In this document: positions 1-7,009 of the stretch, piece after piece | How positions within the stretch are numbered: the first letter of the stretch is position 1 | Layout of the letters: each line of letters starts with the position of its first letter | DNA from: Gammaproteobacteria bacterium | GTDB taxonomy: Bacteria > Pseudomonadota > Gammaproteobacteria > Pseudomonadales > Azotimanducaceae_A | DNA length: 7,461 bases | Direction: 5' to 3' | Assembly: GCA_002728935.1 (NCBI GenBank) | Contig: PBWF01000092.1 | Coordinates: 3,508-10,968, forward strand | Position numbers and translations under genes: made by a program | Notes under the pieces: generated by a model | What the model was told of the DNA's origin: nothing | Databases searched by the model: none | Seen by the model: only the letters and a program-made list of their open reading frames with translations

Positions 1-201
1 TTTGCTCGAGAACTGCTGCTAGAAGAAGGGCTTGTGGTTTCGTTCCAAGGCCCAGAAGGGCAGTTACCTGGCATCATCAAGCAGGTTCGAGAAGAGGTGG
101 TCGAAGTTGATTTCAATCACCCGCTTGCTGGGCGAGAGATTGTCTTCGAAGCAGATATCATCGAGGTTGTTCAAGTAACCAGTGAGATTGCCAAGGGATG
201 A
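1..201 (+). CDS. fkpB: FKBP-type peptidyl-prolyl cis-trans isomerase, FkpB/SlpA type (3' end only)
   Basis: This is the C-terminal 66 codons of a gene that begins before the window, read in frame 1 and ending in TGA at 199-201. The segment [21 protein letters not shown] is nearly the E. coli FkpB/SlyD signature (VDFNHPLAG followed by the last beta strands of the FKBP fold). The upstream part ([15 protein letters not shown], then a [13 protein letters not shown] stretch) aligns with the flap and strand region of FkpB. Members of this family are cytoplasmic prolyl isomerases with chaperone activity. The stop overlaps the ispH start by 4 nt (ATGA), which suggests translational coupling, and fkpB-ispH adjacency is common in gammaproteobacteria. 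No His-rich SlyD-type metal-binding tail is present, so FkpB is preferred over SlyD. The catalytic N-terminal half is outside the window. Confidence 0.9.
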   Translation, partial: FARELLLEEGLVVSFQGPEGQLPGIIKQVREEVVEVDFNHPLAGREIVFEADIIEVVQVTSEIAKG

Positions 202-1145
202 GTATTGAGCCCTTTACTATTCGATTAGCAAACCCGCGCGGATTTTGTGCAGGTGTGGATCGAGCCATCGCAATTGTTGAACGAGCACTGGATCAGTTCG
301 GGGCCCCCATTTACGTTCGCCATGAGGTGGTTCATAACAAACATGTCGTCGAAACGCTGACACAGCGAGGCGCTGTGTTCGTCGAGGAAATTGACGAGAT
401 TCCAGCTGGGTCGACCTGTATCTTTAGTGCACATGGCGTATCTAAGGCCGTCGAAAAGGCGGCTGAGGACAAAGGACTGCAGGTGTTTGACGCAACCTGT
501 CCGCTTGTCACCAAGGTGCATATGGAGGTAGCCAAGGCGGCCAAGGAAAATCTCGATGTCATATTGATTGGGCACGAAGGTCACCCAGAGGTCGAGGGAA
601 CCCTTGGCCAAATGCCGAGCGACGCGTCGAGCCGCGCCTTGCTCATTGAATCGCCTGAGGATGTCGATACCCTGACTGGGGTTGATCCTGACCGTCTTCA
701 GTTTGTTACTCAGACCACGTTGTCTGTGGATGACACCGAAGAGGTGATCAGCGCCTTGCGCAAACGGTTTCCAGATATTAATGGGCCGCGGAAAGACGAT
801 ATCTGCTACGCAACGCAAAACAGACAAGATGCGGTCAAGGCGCTTGCCAAGGAGAGCGAGTTAATCTTAGTCGTGGGGTCCAAAAATTCCTCTAATTCTA
901 ATCGACTCCGAGAATTGGCCGAGCGCCTAGGTGCTCGAGCGTTCCTTATCGATCATGCAGATGAAGTGGAGAAGGATTGGCTGCGTGGGATAAAGAAGGT
1001 CGGCGTCACCTCTGGCGCATCGGCCCCCGAAGTCTTGGTCCATGAGGTAATCCATCGGTTGAAAGAGGTGGGCGGCCAATTCCAGGGTGAAATCAAAGTT
1101 GCCGAAGAGACAGTAGAGTTTTCTCTTCCCAAAGCATTACGATAG
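198..1145 (+). CDS. ispH: 4-hydroxy-3-methylbut-2-enyl diphosphate reductase IspH (LytB)
   Basis: IspH catalyses the last step of the MEP pathway: the iron-sulfur enzyme reduces HMBPP to isopentenyl and dimethylallyl diphosphate in the cytoplasm. The 315-residue protein matches E. coli IspH almost end to end, beginning [13 protein letters not shown]. The three [4Fe-4S] cysteines are C17, C101 and C203 (E. coli C12, C96, C197). The diphosphate-binding histidines are H46, H79 and H129, the proton-relay glutamate is E131 in GHPEVEG, and the TQTTLSVDD and SKNSSNSNR motifs (S231, N233) and S275 are present. All expected active-site positions are therefore intact. The ATG at 198 overlaps the fkpB stop and has AAGGG directly before it, so translation probably relies on coupling. 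It is followed 28 nt later by a pilin remnant. Confidence 0.98.
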   Translation: MSIEPFTIRLANPRGFCAGVDRAIAIVERALDQFGAPIYVRHEVVHNKHVVETLTQRGAVFVEEIDEIPAGSTCIFSAHGVSKAVEKAAEDKGLQVFDATCPLVTKVHMEVAKAAKENLDVILIGHEGHPEVEGTLGQMPSDASSRALLIESPEDVDTLTGVDPDRLQFVTQTTLSVDDTEEVISALRKRFPDINGPRKDDICYATQNRQDAVKALAKESELILVVGSKNSSNSNRLRELAERLGARAFLIDHADEVEKDWLRGIKKVGVTSGASAPEVLVHEVIHRLKEVGGQFQGEIKVAEETVEFSLPKALR

Positions 1146-1158
1146 AGAGACCCCAACA

Positions 1159-1165
1159 GGGGGAG
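1159..1165 (+). promoter_or_regulatory. Ribosome binding site for the pilin fragment
   Basis: A purine run GGGGGAG lies 8 nt before a TTG codon at 1174. It is a good Shine-Dalgarno sequence at normal spacing and supports TTG as the start, since no ATG or GTG occurs in frame upstream. It also means the truncated pilin could still be translated from the ispH transcript. Confidence 0.5.
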
Positions 1166-1173
1166 CTACTGTC

Positions 1174-1341
1174 TTGAAATCGTTTCAATCGCAGGGATTT
1201 ACCTTGCTCGAACTCATGATCACCGTCGCTATTATGGCGATCATCTCTGCAATCGCGCTGCCAACCTACCAGAACTATATTCAAAGCACCTACTTCGACC
1301 AGGCGGTGCTTGACGCCAAAGAGATTAATCGCGGTGATTGA
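1174..1341 (+). pseudogene. Truncated type IV (minor) pilin, probable pilE remnant
   Basis: The reading frame encodes 55 residues from a TTG start to TGA. Residues 1-8 (MKSFQSQG) form a short class III leader. Cleavage after G8 would leave F9 as residue 1 of the mature protein, with E13 as the conserved Glu+5. A hydrophobic helix follows (FTLLELMITVAIMAIISAIA), then P30 at mature position 22 and two tyrosines (PTYQNY). These are hallmarks of pilins processed by the PilD peptidase and inserted in the inner membrane. A complete pilin has roughly 130-160 residues, so the globular domain is missing. In the +1 frame from 1331 the sequence continues AVIESKYLRNGCS to TAG at 1370-1372, resembling the usual ALERYYxxNG region, so a frameshift near 1327-1334 is likely. 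A second stop and bamD follow within 100 nt. The assignment to pilE rests on its place next to ispH, as in Pseudomonas; another minor pilin is possible. Confidence 0.75.
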
Positions 1342-1371
1342 AAGCAAGTATTTGAGAAATGGATGTAGTTA

Positions 1372-1405
1372 GCAGGGTTGCTGCCTGCCGGGTCTCAGAG
1401 GGACC
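1372..1405. terminator. Two small tandem hairpins between convergent ispH/pilin remnant and bamD
   Basis: The first inverted repeat is GCAGG (1372-1376) with CCTGC (1384-1388) around a 7-nt loop. The second is GGTCTC (1391-1396) with GGGACC (1400-1405), containing one G-T wobble and a 3-nt loop. They lie in the only gap between two convergent transcription units, where bidirectional termination would be expected. Neither is followed by a T-rich tract on either strand, so they are not convincing intrinsic terminators and could be chance structures. Confidence 0.25.
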
Positions 1406-1433
1406 TGATCGAATAGTAAGCCAAACAAAGGCG

Positions 1434-2279
1434 CTAACCGAATAGACCAAAGGTCAAGAGGTTAAGCCAAGACTTTTCTCCCTTATCAACGGCATCTCTC
1501 TTGATGAATTTGCCACTGTTATCAAAATAGCCGATATCGGGGTAGTTGGCGTTTAGTACATCGAGTGCGTTGTCAGCGAGTTGATCCTGGCCCAATAGGC
1601 GATAAGCCTCGACCATGATGGCGAGCGCATCAGGGACTGCAATGGTCTCTTGAAAATTATCGACTACAAATTTTCCGCGATTGGCAGCAGCGATGTAGGC
1701 ACCGCGATAGATGTAGTACCTTGCAGCATGCAGCTCCGCCTCGGCAAGCAGGTTGCGAAGGTATCGCATACGGCGTTGGGCGTCAGGGGCATATTCGCTT
1801 GCGGGGAATCGCTCAATCAGTCTTGAGAAATCCTCGAAAGAGGCGCGAGCGGCCCCTGGGTCACGCTTTGATGGGTCCAAGGGAAAGATGCGCGTTAGGA
1901 AGTTTTCATCTTCCTCGAACGAAGCGAGACCGCGGAGATAGTACGCGTAATCAACGTTCGGGTGATTGGGGTGGAGCCTAATAAAACGATCAGCAGCCGA
2001 GCGAGCCGCCTCAGCTTGACGGCTTCGGTAGTACGCGAAAATGATTTCAAGTTGGGCTTGCTCAGCGTAGCGACCGAAAGGAAAACGGGCCTCGAGCGTT
2101 TGTAAACGCGCGACAGCCTGCGAGTAGTTGCCGGCGGTGATGGCGCTTTGCGCTGATTCATACAGCGCAGCCTCTGACGCCTCCTCGCTCCAGTCGTTGG
2201 TATCTTTAGCGCAAGCGCCGAGCATAAGTAGCGAGGCAAGCGTTAACAATTTTAACGATACTGGTAGTGAGTGCAGCAT
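1434..2279 (-). CDS. bamD: Outer membrane protein assembly factor BamD (ComL) lipoprotein
   Basis: BamD is the essential lipoprotein of the BAM complex that inserts beta-barrel proteins into the outer membrane; it sits on the periplasmic face and bridges BamA with BamC and BamE. With the start at 2279 the protein has 281 residues. It opens with a lipoprotein signal peptide (hydrophobic [12 protein letters not shown], then the lipobox LGAC with C23). TPR repeats follow: an [21 protein letters not shown] repeat near residues 51-70, the family hallmark [20 protein letters not shown] near 98-117, and a [13 protein letters not shown] and [14 protein letters not shown] repeat near 139-167. E. coli BamD (245 residues) aligns through these. 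The C-terminal tail after [11 protein letters not shown] is longer than in E. coli. The start is uncertain: ATG codons at 2321 and 2354 are also in frame. The 2321 ATG has GGAGG only 2 nt away, and both upstream choices give an unusually long signal peptide. The gene is convergent with ispH and divergent from rluD. Confidence 0.93.
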   Translation of the reverse strand: MLHSLPVSLKLLTLASLLMLGACAKDTNDWSEEASEAALYESAQSAITAGNYSQAVARLQTLEARFPFGRYAEQAQLEIIFAYYRSRQAEAARSAADRFIRLHPNHPNVDYAYYLRGLASFEEDENFLTRIFPLDPSKRDPGAARASFEDFSRLIERFPASEYAPDAQRRMRYLRNLLAEAELHAARYYIYRGAYIAAANRGKFVVDNFQETIAVPDALAIMVEAYRLLGQDQLADNALDVLNANYPDIGYFDNSGKFIKRDAVDKGEKSWLNLLTFGLFG

Positions 2280-2358
2280 GAGCAGCGACGGACTAGGTTG
2301 AAGTTGTCGATATTTAACCATAGCCTCCAAACTTCCCCAAGCACTGAGATACATCCTC

Positions 2359-3291
2359 TTGGAAGATGAATGGGAAGTTCATTCGGTAAAGGTGACCCCT
2401 GAACTATCGGGCGAACGCCTCGATGTGGCTGCGGCTTCGCTGCTTTCACAATTTTCCCGCGCTTTGGTACGGCGTTGGATTGATTCCGACGAATTGACAC
2501 TCAATGAGCATCCCGCTAAGGCCAAATCAAAGGTGCGTGTCGGCGATCTCATCGCCGTCAAAGCGAAAAAACTAAGGCTTGATCACGATCCCGAAGCAAT
2601 CCCGCTTAAGATTGAATGGGAGGATGAAGAACTTTTGATCGTGAATAAACCCGCGGGATTGGTAGTGCATCCAGGCGCGGGTCAGGTTGCTGGAACCTTG
2701 ATGAATGGGCTCTTGCATTATCTTCCAGAAGCTTCCCAGCTATCCCGTGCTGGCATTGTTCACCGTTTAGATAAGGATACCTCGGGTCTTCTCATCGTGG
2801 CTAAGACCGCGCAAACGCAGCTTGCGCTAATCCGTAAGTTGGCCAAGAGGGCAATTAAGCGAGAATATCGAGCGTTAGTCGTTGGGCGACCGGCTGCTCA
2901 TGGAACCGTAGAGGCGCCGATTGGAAGACATCCTGTCCACCGAACGAAGATGGCGGTTGTCGATGGCGGCCGGGTCGCGGTTACGCATTTCGAGCGGATT
3001 CATGCATGGGAGAGAATCTCGTTGCTTGCTTGCCAGCTCGAAACGGGACGAACCCATCAGATCCGGGTGCATATGCAGCACCTCGGGCATCCCATATTAG
3101 GTGACGCCACATACATGGGCAGGCGGGCCACAAAGGCGAGTGAGTCCGGTTGGATTGACAGGCAAGCATTGCATGCCCGCCGTTTAACGTTTGATCATCC
3201 GGTGACTAACAAGAAAATCGTAATCGAGGCGGCCATACCAGATGATATGAATAGCGTGATCGATCGACTTCGCGCTTTGGAGTCATTGTGA
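2359..3291 (+). CDS. rluD: 23S rRNA pseudouridine synthase RluD (U1911/1915/1917)
   Basis: RluD isomerises uridines in helix 69 of 23S rRNA, which matters for ribosome assembly. The 310-residue protein has an S4 RNA-binding domain at about 16-70 ([20 protein letters not shown]). The RluA-family catalytic domain follows, with [13 protein letters not shown] at 96-108, the catalytic motif HRLDKDTSG (catalytic D138, E. coli D139), and RTHQIRVHM at 231-239. Length and motif spacing match E. coli RluD (326 residues); the C-terminal tail is slightly shorter. The start is a TTG at 2359 without a clear Shine-Dalgarno sequence. It is preferred because the [17 protein letters not shown] stretch aligns with the beginning of E. 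coli RluD; a GTG at 2392 is the next candidate. The gene is divergent from bamD, a conserved arrangement, and overlaps pgeF by GTGA. Confidence 0.95.
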   Translation: MEDEWEVHSVKVTPELSGERLDVAAASLLSQFSRALVRRWIDSDELTLNEHPAKAKSKVRVGDLIAVKAKKLRLDHDPEAIPLKIEWEDEELLIVNKPAGLVVHPGAGQVAGTLMNGLLHYLPEASQLSRAGIVHRLDKDTSGLLIVAKTAQTQLALIRKLAKRAIKREYRALVVGRPAAHGTVEAPIGRHPVHRTKMAVVDGGRVAVTHFERIHAWERISLLACQLETGRTHQIRVHMQHLGHPILGDATYMGRRATKASESGWIDRQALHARRLTFDHPVTNKKIVIEAAIPDDMNSVIDRLRALESL

Positions 3292-4010
3292 CTGCCGCTA
3301 ACGAATGCTTCACTAAAGGACGGCTCAGAGTGTGGTGCACATCGCGCCATGGTGGGGTCAGCGAATCGCCATTCGATACCCTCAATTTGGGCGATCATGT
3401 TGGGGATGACCCAAAAAAGGTGGCAATTAATCGCTCGCGCATAAGGAGCTTGTGTAACCTGCCAGATGAAGTGAATTGGCTAGTACAAACGCATGGCACT
3501 GCGATCGTTACTGATGATGGCCGGGCACGAGCAGGAGCCGCTAATCCTGTGCAATTTGGCGATGCCGCGATCACCAGTAAAACGCATGTGGTCCTTGGCA
3601 TGCTCACCGCAGACTGTTTTCCAGTCGTTTTGTACTCTGAGATGGATCATTCGTTTGCTGTCCTCCATGTAGGATGGCGGGGCCTCGCAGCTGGCATTAT
3701 TGAAAAATCTGTTGCACACCTTGCGAAGGCCTCAACGGTGTGGGTTGGGCCTGGTATTCGGGGTTGCCACTTTGAGGTGGGTGTAGAACTTAAGTCATAT
3801 TTCAACGACAGTTCGTTTATCGAGAGAACCGGAACAGACGCATTAATGCTCGACCTGCCTACTGAGATACGCAGGCGAATTGGGCGGGTCGCGGATGCGA
3901 CCGTTATTGAGCATGGGGCATGCACTTATTGCGATGAGTCGCGTTTTTTCTCCTACCGCAGAGATGGACAGTGCGGCCGGTTTGCAACTCTGGCGTGGCT
4001 CGAGCACTAG
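3288..4010 (+). CDS. pgeF: Peptidoglycan editing factor PgeF (YfiH / LACC1-like family)
   Basis: This is a cytoplasmic protein of the DUF152/YfiH family. E. coli PgeF keeps peptidoglycan precursors correct by removing those carrying L-Ser in place of L-Ala, and other family members are described as polyphenol oxidases or purine nucleoside-processing enzymes. The 240 residues match E. coli YfiH (243) along their length. Family motifs are SRHGGVSESPFDTLNLG near 19-35, VQTHG with H69, TADC with C110, HVGWRG with H127, VGPGI near 153-157 and FFSYRRDGQCGR near the C-terminus. H69, C110 and H127 correspond to the zinc-binding His-Cys-His site, so the protein looks active. The start is GTG at 3288, overlapping the rluD stop by 4 nt. 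Coupled translation with rluD, its usual neighbour, is likely. Confidence 0.94.
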   Translation: MTAANECFTKGRLRVWCTSRHGGVSESPFDTLNLGDHVGDDPKKVAINRSRIRSLCNLPDEVNWLVQTHGTAIVTDDGRARAGAANPVQFGDAAITSKTHVVLGMLTADCFPVVLYSEMDHSFAVLHVGWRGLAAGIIEKSVAHLAKASTVWVGPGIRGCHFEVGVELKSYFNDSSFIERTGTDALMLDLPTEIRRRIGRVADATVIEHGACTYCDESRFFSYRRDGQCGRFATLAWLEH

Positions 4011-4016
4011 CACTTG

Positions 4017-4058
4017 CCTCGCCAGATGAGCGAGGGCGAATCAAATGTGGCGCTCGCT
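4017..4058. terminator. Overlapping inverted repeats after pgeF, possible weak terminator
   Basis: CCTCGC (4017-4022) pairs perfectly with GCGAGG (4030-4035) around a 7-nt loop, starting 7 nt after the pgeF stop. The same central bases can pair instead with a later copy: AGCGAG (4029-4034) with CTCGCT (4053-4058), followed by only a short TTTCT. The position suits the end of the rluD-pgeF operon, which is convergent with the gene at 4159-4494. The T-tract is poor, so the terminator role is inferred from position. Confidence 0.3.
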
Positions 4059-4158
4059 TTCTGCCAACCAAAATAATCGAGGTTTGGCGAACTTACCCTC
4101 ACCAAAAGCTTCAATATAGCGGATCAAGTGCTTGGCTAAGATCGAGATTGACTAATGG

Positions 4159-4494
4159 TCAGTCGTCCAATTTTTTCGATTTACTAACCTCAATGTCGTT
4201 AGTGATTCGGCAGGATTTTAGGTGCTGCCTCGCGAGATCGCCAAAAGATTTGGCAGGCATTAATCGATGAGATGAGCCCTCGTGTCTTGGCCGATCAGAG
4301 AAGTGAGGCACACCCTGGGCGTTTTGCGACTGATAGATGAGTTCCGCCCGTACACCAATATTGAGGGAGAGTAGTCCGACCAATTGAAGCAAAGTAACGT
4401 AAATGGTAGACCTAGGCGGCGGTGTGATGTGTTCATTGTCAGATCGCGAGGAATCAATCATTTGCCTGGGCCTGAAGAAATTAGACCCTTTCAT
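4159..4494 (-). CDS. Small exported protein with DUF4124-like segment
   Basis: The 111-codon reading frame contains one hydrophobic stretch, TIYVTLLQLVGLLSLNIGVRA (about residues 30-50), which looks like a signal peptide ending at a plausible VRA cleavage site. Immediately after it comes ELIYQSQNAQGVPHFSDRP (about 51-69). This closely resembles the DUF4124 pattern (IYxWxDxxGxxHFSDRP) found just after the signal peptide in many small periplasmic proteins of proteobacteria. The tryptophan usual in that pattern is absent. The remaining 40 residues have no motif I recognise. No start has a good Shine-Dalgarno sequence; the Met at 4461 would shorten the unusually long N-region and is an alternative. 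The function is unknown. It is convergent with pgeF and divergent from ilvI. The weak start and degenerate domain leave open that it is decaying. Confidence 0.6.
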   Translation of the reverse strand: MKGSNFFRPRQMIDSSRSDNEHITPPPRSTIYVTLLQLVGLLSLNIGVRAELIYQSQNAQGVPHFSDRPRHEGSSHRLMPAKSFGDLARQHLKSCRITNDIEVSKSKKLDD

Positions 4495-4504
4495 CTAGAG
4501 GGGC

Positions 4505-4531
4505 TTGGTTTGACTAGCGCAAGGGTATAGT
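4505..4531 (+). promoter_or_regulatory. Candidate sigma-70 promoter for ilvIH
   Basis: TATAGT at 4526-4531 matches the -10 consensus at five of six positions. TTGGTT at 4505-4510 lies 15 nt upstream as a weak -35 element; a better TTGACT at 4510-4515 is too close at 10 nt. A start of transcription 6-8 nt downstream of the -10 element would fall on or next to the ATG at 4537. That would make the mRNA leaderless from that codon, or give about 40 nt of leader for the GTG at 4579. Confidence 0.35.
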
Positions 4532-4536
4532 AAAAA

Positions 4537-6342
4537 ATGCCCGGCCCTAAGCCAATGGCCAAGCGTAAAGGTAGACCCGTGGACCGCGAATTGAGTGATT
4601 CAGCCACTGCAGATTGCCTCCAGTTATCTGGAGCAGAAATGCTCATCAGATCATTGCAAGAGGAAGGCGTAGAGCAAGTATTCGGTTACCCAGGCGGCGC
4701 CGTGCTGCACATTTATGACGCCCTGTTTAAGCAGGAAAAGATCAAGCACTACCTCGTACGTCACGAGCAAGCGGCTACGCATATGGCCGATGGATACGCG
4801 AGAGCGACTGGAAAAACGGGGGTGGTTTTGGTGACCTCTGGCCCAGGGGCGACAAATGCCATCACCGGCATTGCAACCGCGTACATGGATTCCATCCCGA
4901 TGGTTGTGATCTCAGGCCAGGTTCAATCTCACTTGATTGGGACTGATTCTTTCCAGGAAACAGACATGGTGGGTATTTCAAGGCCCATCGTGAAGCACAG
5001 TTTTTTGGTTAAAACGGCAGAAGACATTCCTTTGGTGATCAAAAAAGCGTTTTACATCGCGGCCTCAGGACGGCCTGGTCCGGTGGTTGTTGATATTCCC
5101 AAAGATATCACTAACCCGCAGGATCTCTACCCCTTTCAGTATCCAGAAGAGGTGTCTATCAGGTCGTATAATCCGGCGCAGCGCGGACATTCCGGGCAAA
5201 TTAAAAAAGCGTGCGGCATGTTAGTTGGGGCTGAAAGACCGGTGATCTACACAGGTGGCGGTGTCGTGCAGGGGAATGCATCTGATCAGCTGATTGAGTT
5301 GGCTAGGCAATTGAATTTTCCTTTGACAAGCACACTTATGGGGCTTGGTGCCTTTCCTGGAAAAGATCGTCAGTTCCTTGGAATGCTGGGGATGCACGGG
5401 ACGCTTGAAGCGAACAACGCGATGCATAACGCGGATGTGATTTTAGCCATCGGGGCAAGGTTTGATGATCGAGTGACGAATACGATTAGTAAATTTTGTC
5501 CCTATGCAGAATTTATCCATGTCGATATCGATCCAGCTAGCATCTCAAAGAACGTGGTCGTAGACGTGCCTATTGTAGGGCCTGTTCAGGCGGTGCTCGA
5601 AGAAATGATCGAGACGCTGAAAGAATCGCCTCAGCCCACAGCGGAAGTTGCAGCCGCCAGAGAAGATTGGTGGGCGCAAATAGAGGGTTGGCGGGATCAG
5701 CAGTGTCTAGCAGTTGAATCAGTGGAGGGGGTGATCAAACCCCAAGAGGCGGTCAAGGCGCTGTTTGAAGTCACAAAGGGCCAATCGATCATCACTTCTG
5801 ACGTTGGTCAGCACCAAATGTTTGCGGCGCTCTATTATCCCTATGCGAGACCTAGGCAATGGATTAATTCAGGGGGCCTGGGAACCATGGGTTTTGGTTT
5901 GCCATCTGCTATGGGCGCGCTTGTCGGTCTTCCAGAGGCATCCGTCGTATGCATCACAGGCGAGGGCAGTATTCAGATGAATATCCAAGAGCTTTCGACC
6001 TGTAAACAATATGGATTGCCCGTCAAGATCATCAATCTCAACAATCAATCGCTCGGAATGGTTAAACAATGGCAGGACATGCAGTACGAGGGAAGGCATT
6101 CCCATAGCTACATGGATTCGCTGCCGGACTTTGTGAAACTTGCCGAGAGCTACGGCCATGCAGGCATAAAAATTTCGAAACCGAGTGAGCTGAGATCAGG
6201 CTTAGAAGCAGCCTTCGCGAAGAAGGATGAACTCGTGTTTGTCGACATCGAGGTTGACCGTGAAGAGCACGTCTACCCGATGCAGATCGCGCCGAATGGG
6301 TCAATGCGCGATATGTGGCTCAAAAAGGGGGTGCGAACGTGA
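4537..6342 (+). CDS. ilvI: Acetohydroxyacid synthase large (catalytic) subunit IlvI
   Basis: The ThDP- and FAD-dependent enzyme joins two pyruvates to acetolactate, or pyruvate and 2-oxobutyrate to acetohydroxybutyrate, the first common step of valine, leucine and isoleucine synthesis. The N-terminal ThDP-binding domain contains [15 protein letters not shown] (49-63), the catalytic Glu E77 in RHEQAA, and SGPGATN (101-107). The central FAD-binding domain includes TGGGVVQG and GARFDDRVT (306-314). The C-terminal domain has the ThDP motif [16 protein letters not shown] through [13 protein letters not shown] (474-513), with Glu where E. coli has Asp in GDG. At 601 residues from ATG 4537 it carries about 27 extra N-terminal residues compared with E. 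coli IlvI (574), since SGAEM aligns near the normal start. GTG at 4579, with AAAGG 7 nt upstream, is an alternative start. The stop overlaps ilvH by GTGA. Confidence 0.96.
   Translation: MPGPKPMAKRKGRPVDRELSDSATADCLQLSGAEMLIRSLQEEGVEQVFGYPGGAVLHIYDALFKQEKIKHYLVRHEQAATHMADGYARATGKTGVVLVTSGPGATNAITGIATAYMDSIPMVVISGQVQSHLIGTDSFQETDMVGISRPIVKHSFLVKTAEDIPLVIKKAFYIAASGRPGPVVVDIPKDITNPQDLYPFQYPEEVSIRSYNPAQRGHSGQIKKACGMLVGAERPVIYTGGGVVQGNASDQLIELARQLNFPLTSTLMGLGAFPGKDRQFLGMLGMHGTLEANNAMHNADVILAIGARFDDRVTNTISKFCPYAEFIHVDIDPASISKNVVVDVPIVGPVQAVLEEMIETLKESPQPTAEVAAAREDWWAQIEGWRDQQCLAVESVEGVIKPQEAVKALFEVTKGQSIITSDVGQHQMFAALYYPYARPRQWINSGGLGTMGFGLPSAMGALVGLPEASVVCITGEGSIQMNIQELSTCKQYGLPVKIINLNNQSLGMVKQWQDMQYEGRHSHSYMDSLPDFVKLAESYGHAGIKISKPSELRSGLEAAFAKKDELVFVDIEVDREEHVYPMQIAPNGSMRDMWLKKGVRT
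6326..6331 (+). promoter_or_regulatory. Ribosome binding site that fixes the ilvH start
   Basis: AGGGGG inside the last codons of ilvI ends 7 nt before GTG 6339. It selects that GTG over an earlier in-frame GTG at 6315, whose extra eight residues (MAQKGGAN) have no counterpart in E. coli IlvH. Confidence 0.65.
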
Positions 6343-6833
6343 AGCGCCGAATTGTTTCAGCACTCTTAGAAAATGAGGCGGGTGCGCTGTCTCGAGTTGT
6401 CGGGCTCTTTGCTCAACGAAATTACAACATTGAGTCTTTGACGGTAGCGCCAACAGAGGATAGCAGTTTGTCGCGACTAACCTTGACCACGAGCGCATCA
6501 GATGCCGAGATTGAGCAAATCACCAAGCAGCTCAATAAGCTGGTAGAGGTCGTCAAATTAGCGGACATTTCGGAAAGCTCCCATGTGGAGCGAGAGCTGA
6601 TGCTCGTCAAGGTAAAGGCGGGAGGTGCAGGTCGCGCTGAAGTGAAGCGATTGGCCGACATTTTTAGGGCGCAGATTGTCGACGTCACGTCGCACCTATT
6701 CACGATTCAAGTCATCGGCACCACAGACAAACTCGACGCGTTTATAGAAGCACTGTCTGAAGGCCAAGTCGTTGAGGTCGTGCGAACGGGTGTTACAGGC
6801 CTTAGTCGCGGTGACAAGACGCTGTCTCTGTAG
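6339..6833 (+). CDS. ilvH: Acetohydroxyacid synthase small (regulatory) subunit IlvH
   Basis: This is the regulatory partner of IlvI; it raises catalytic activity and confers valine feedback inhibition. Read from GTG 6339 the protein has 164 residues, against 163 in E. coli. The N-terminal ACT domain (about 1-80) begins [20 protein letters not shown] and includes [12 protein letters not shown]. The valine-site residues N12, G15 and N30 correspond to E. coli N11, G14 and N29 and are intact, so feedback inhibition is expected to be normal. The C-terminal domain contains [30 protein letters not shown] and the closing GVTGLSRGD. Translation is probably coupled to ilvI through the 4-nt overlap. 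Unlike in Pseudomonas, ilvC does not follow; the next gene is pssA. Confidence 0.96.
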   Translation: MKRRIVSALLENEAGALSRVVGLFAQRNYNIESLTVAPTEDSSLSRLTLTTSASDAEIEQITKQLNKLVEVVKLADISESSHVERELMLVKVKAGGAGRAEVKRLADIFRAQIVDVTSHLFTIQVIGTTDKLDAFIEALSEGQVVEVVRTGVTGLSRGDKTLSL

Positions 6834-7009
6834 ACCCGGTATTGTTCACTTCCCTATTGGACAGGCTCAAGCCCAAAGCGACGGCCGCCGCGTTCCTTGC
6901 TATCAATTACTTGAAAATCTAGGATGGTGGACCCACGGTTCAGCGTCGTACGGTGCGTTTATAGTGAGTGTGGAATTCCCAGGGATAGGGCTTAGAAGAG
7001 GGTGAGGAG
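6834..7009 (+). other. ilvH-pssA spacer without recognised gene
   Basis: This 176-nt gap holds no clear terminator. A frame is open through it to a TGA ending at 7005 (its part in the gap reads PGIVHFPIGQ to GIGLRRG), but it begins out of frame inside ilvH and resembles no family I know. A possible -10 element TATAGT lies at 6960-6965 with no good -35 partner. AGAGGG at 6997-7002, 7 nt before the pssA ATG, is a normal ribosome binding site. No reading frame in the gap resembles ketol-acid reductoisomerase. Confidence 0.5.

Noticed and set aside
225..827. A 200-codon open frame on the minus strand, antisense to ispH
   Set aside because: It lies wholly inside a strongly conserved ispH, resembles no known family and has no independent start signals. 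Long antisense frames of this kind arise from codon bias in the sense gene.
4149..4164. Small inverted repeats (TGAC/GTCA and GACT/AGTC) at the end of the minus-strand gene
   Set aside because: Stems of 4 bp with no T-tract are expected by chance and do not support a terminator or an operator.
3971..4270. A 99-codon plus-strand frame running from the end of pgeF into the spacer
   Set aside because: It begins out of frame within pgeF and has low-complexity, unrecognisable content. It also overlaps the 3' half of the more plausible minus-strand DUF4124-like gene.
4011..4536. A possible attenuator leader peptide for ilvIH, rich in Ile, Leu and Val
   Set aside because: No short plus-strand frame with a run of branched-chain codons followed by competing hairpins and a T-tract is visible upstream of ilvI.
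5953..6000. TGEGS in IlvI instead of the TGDGS seen in E. coli, as a possible damaged cofactor site
   Set aside because: Asp to Glu is conservative, and I recall GEGS in acetohydroxyacid synthases from other beta- and gammaproteobacteria. The rest of the ThDP motif is intact, so it looks like normal family variation.
6772..7005. A 77-codon plus-strand frame from the end of ilvH through the spacer before pssA
   Set aside because: It starts at a TTG out of frame within the conserved end of ilvH and matches nothing I recognise. It is mentioned only as possible junction debris.
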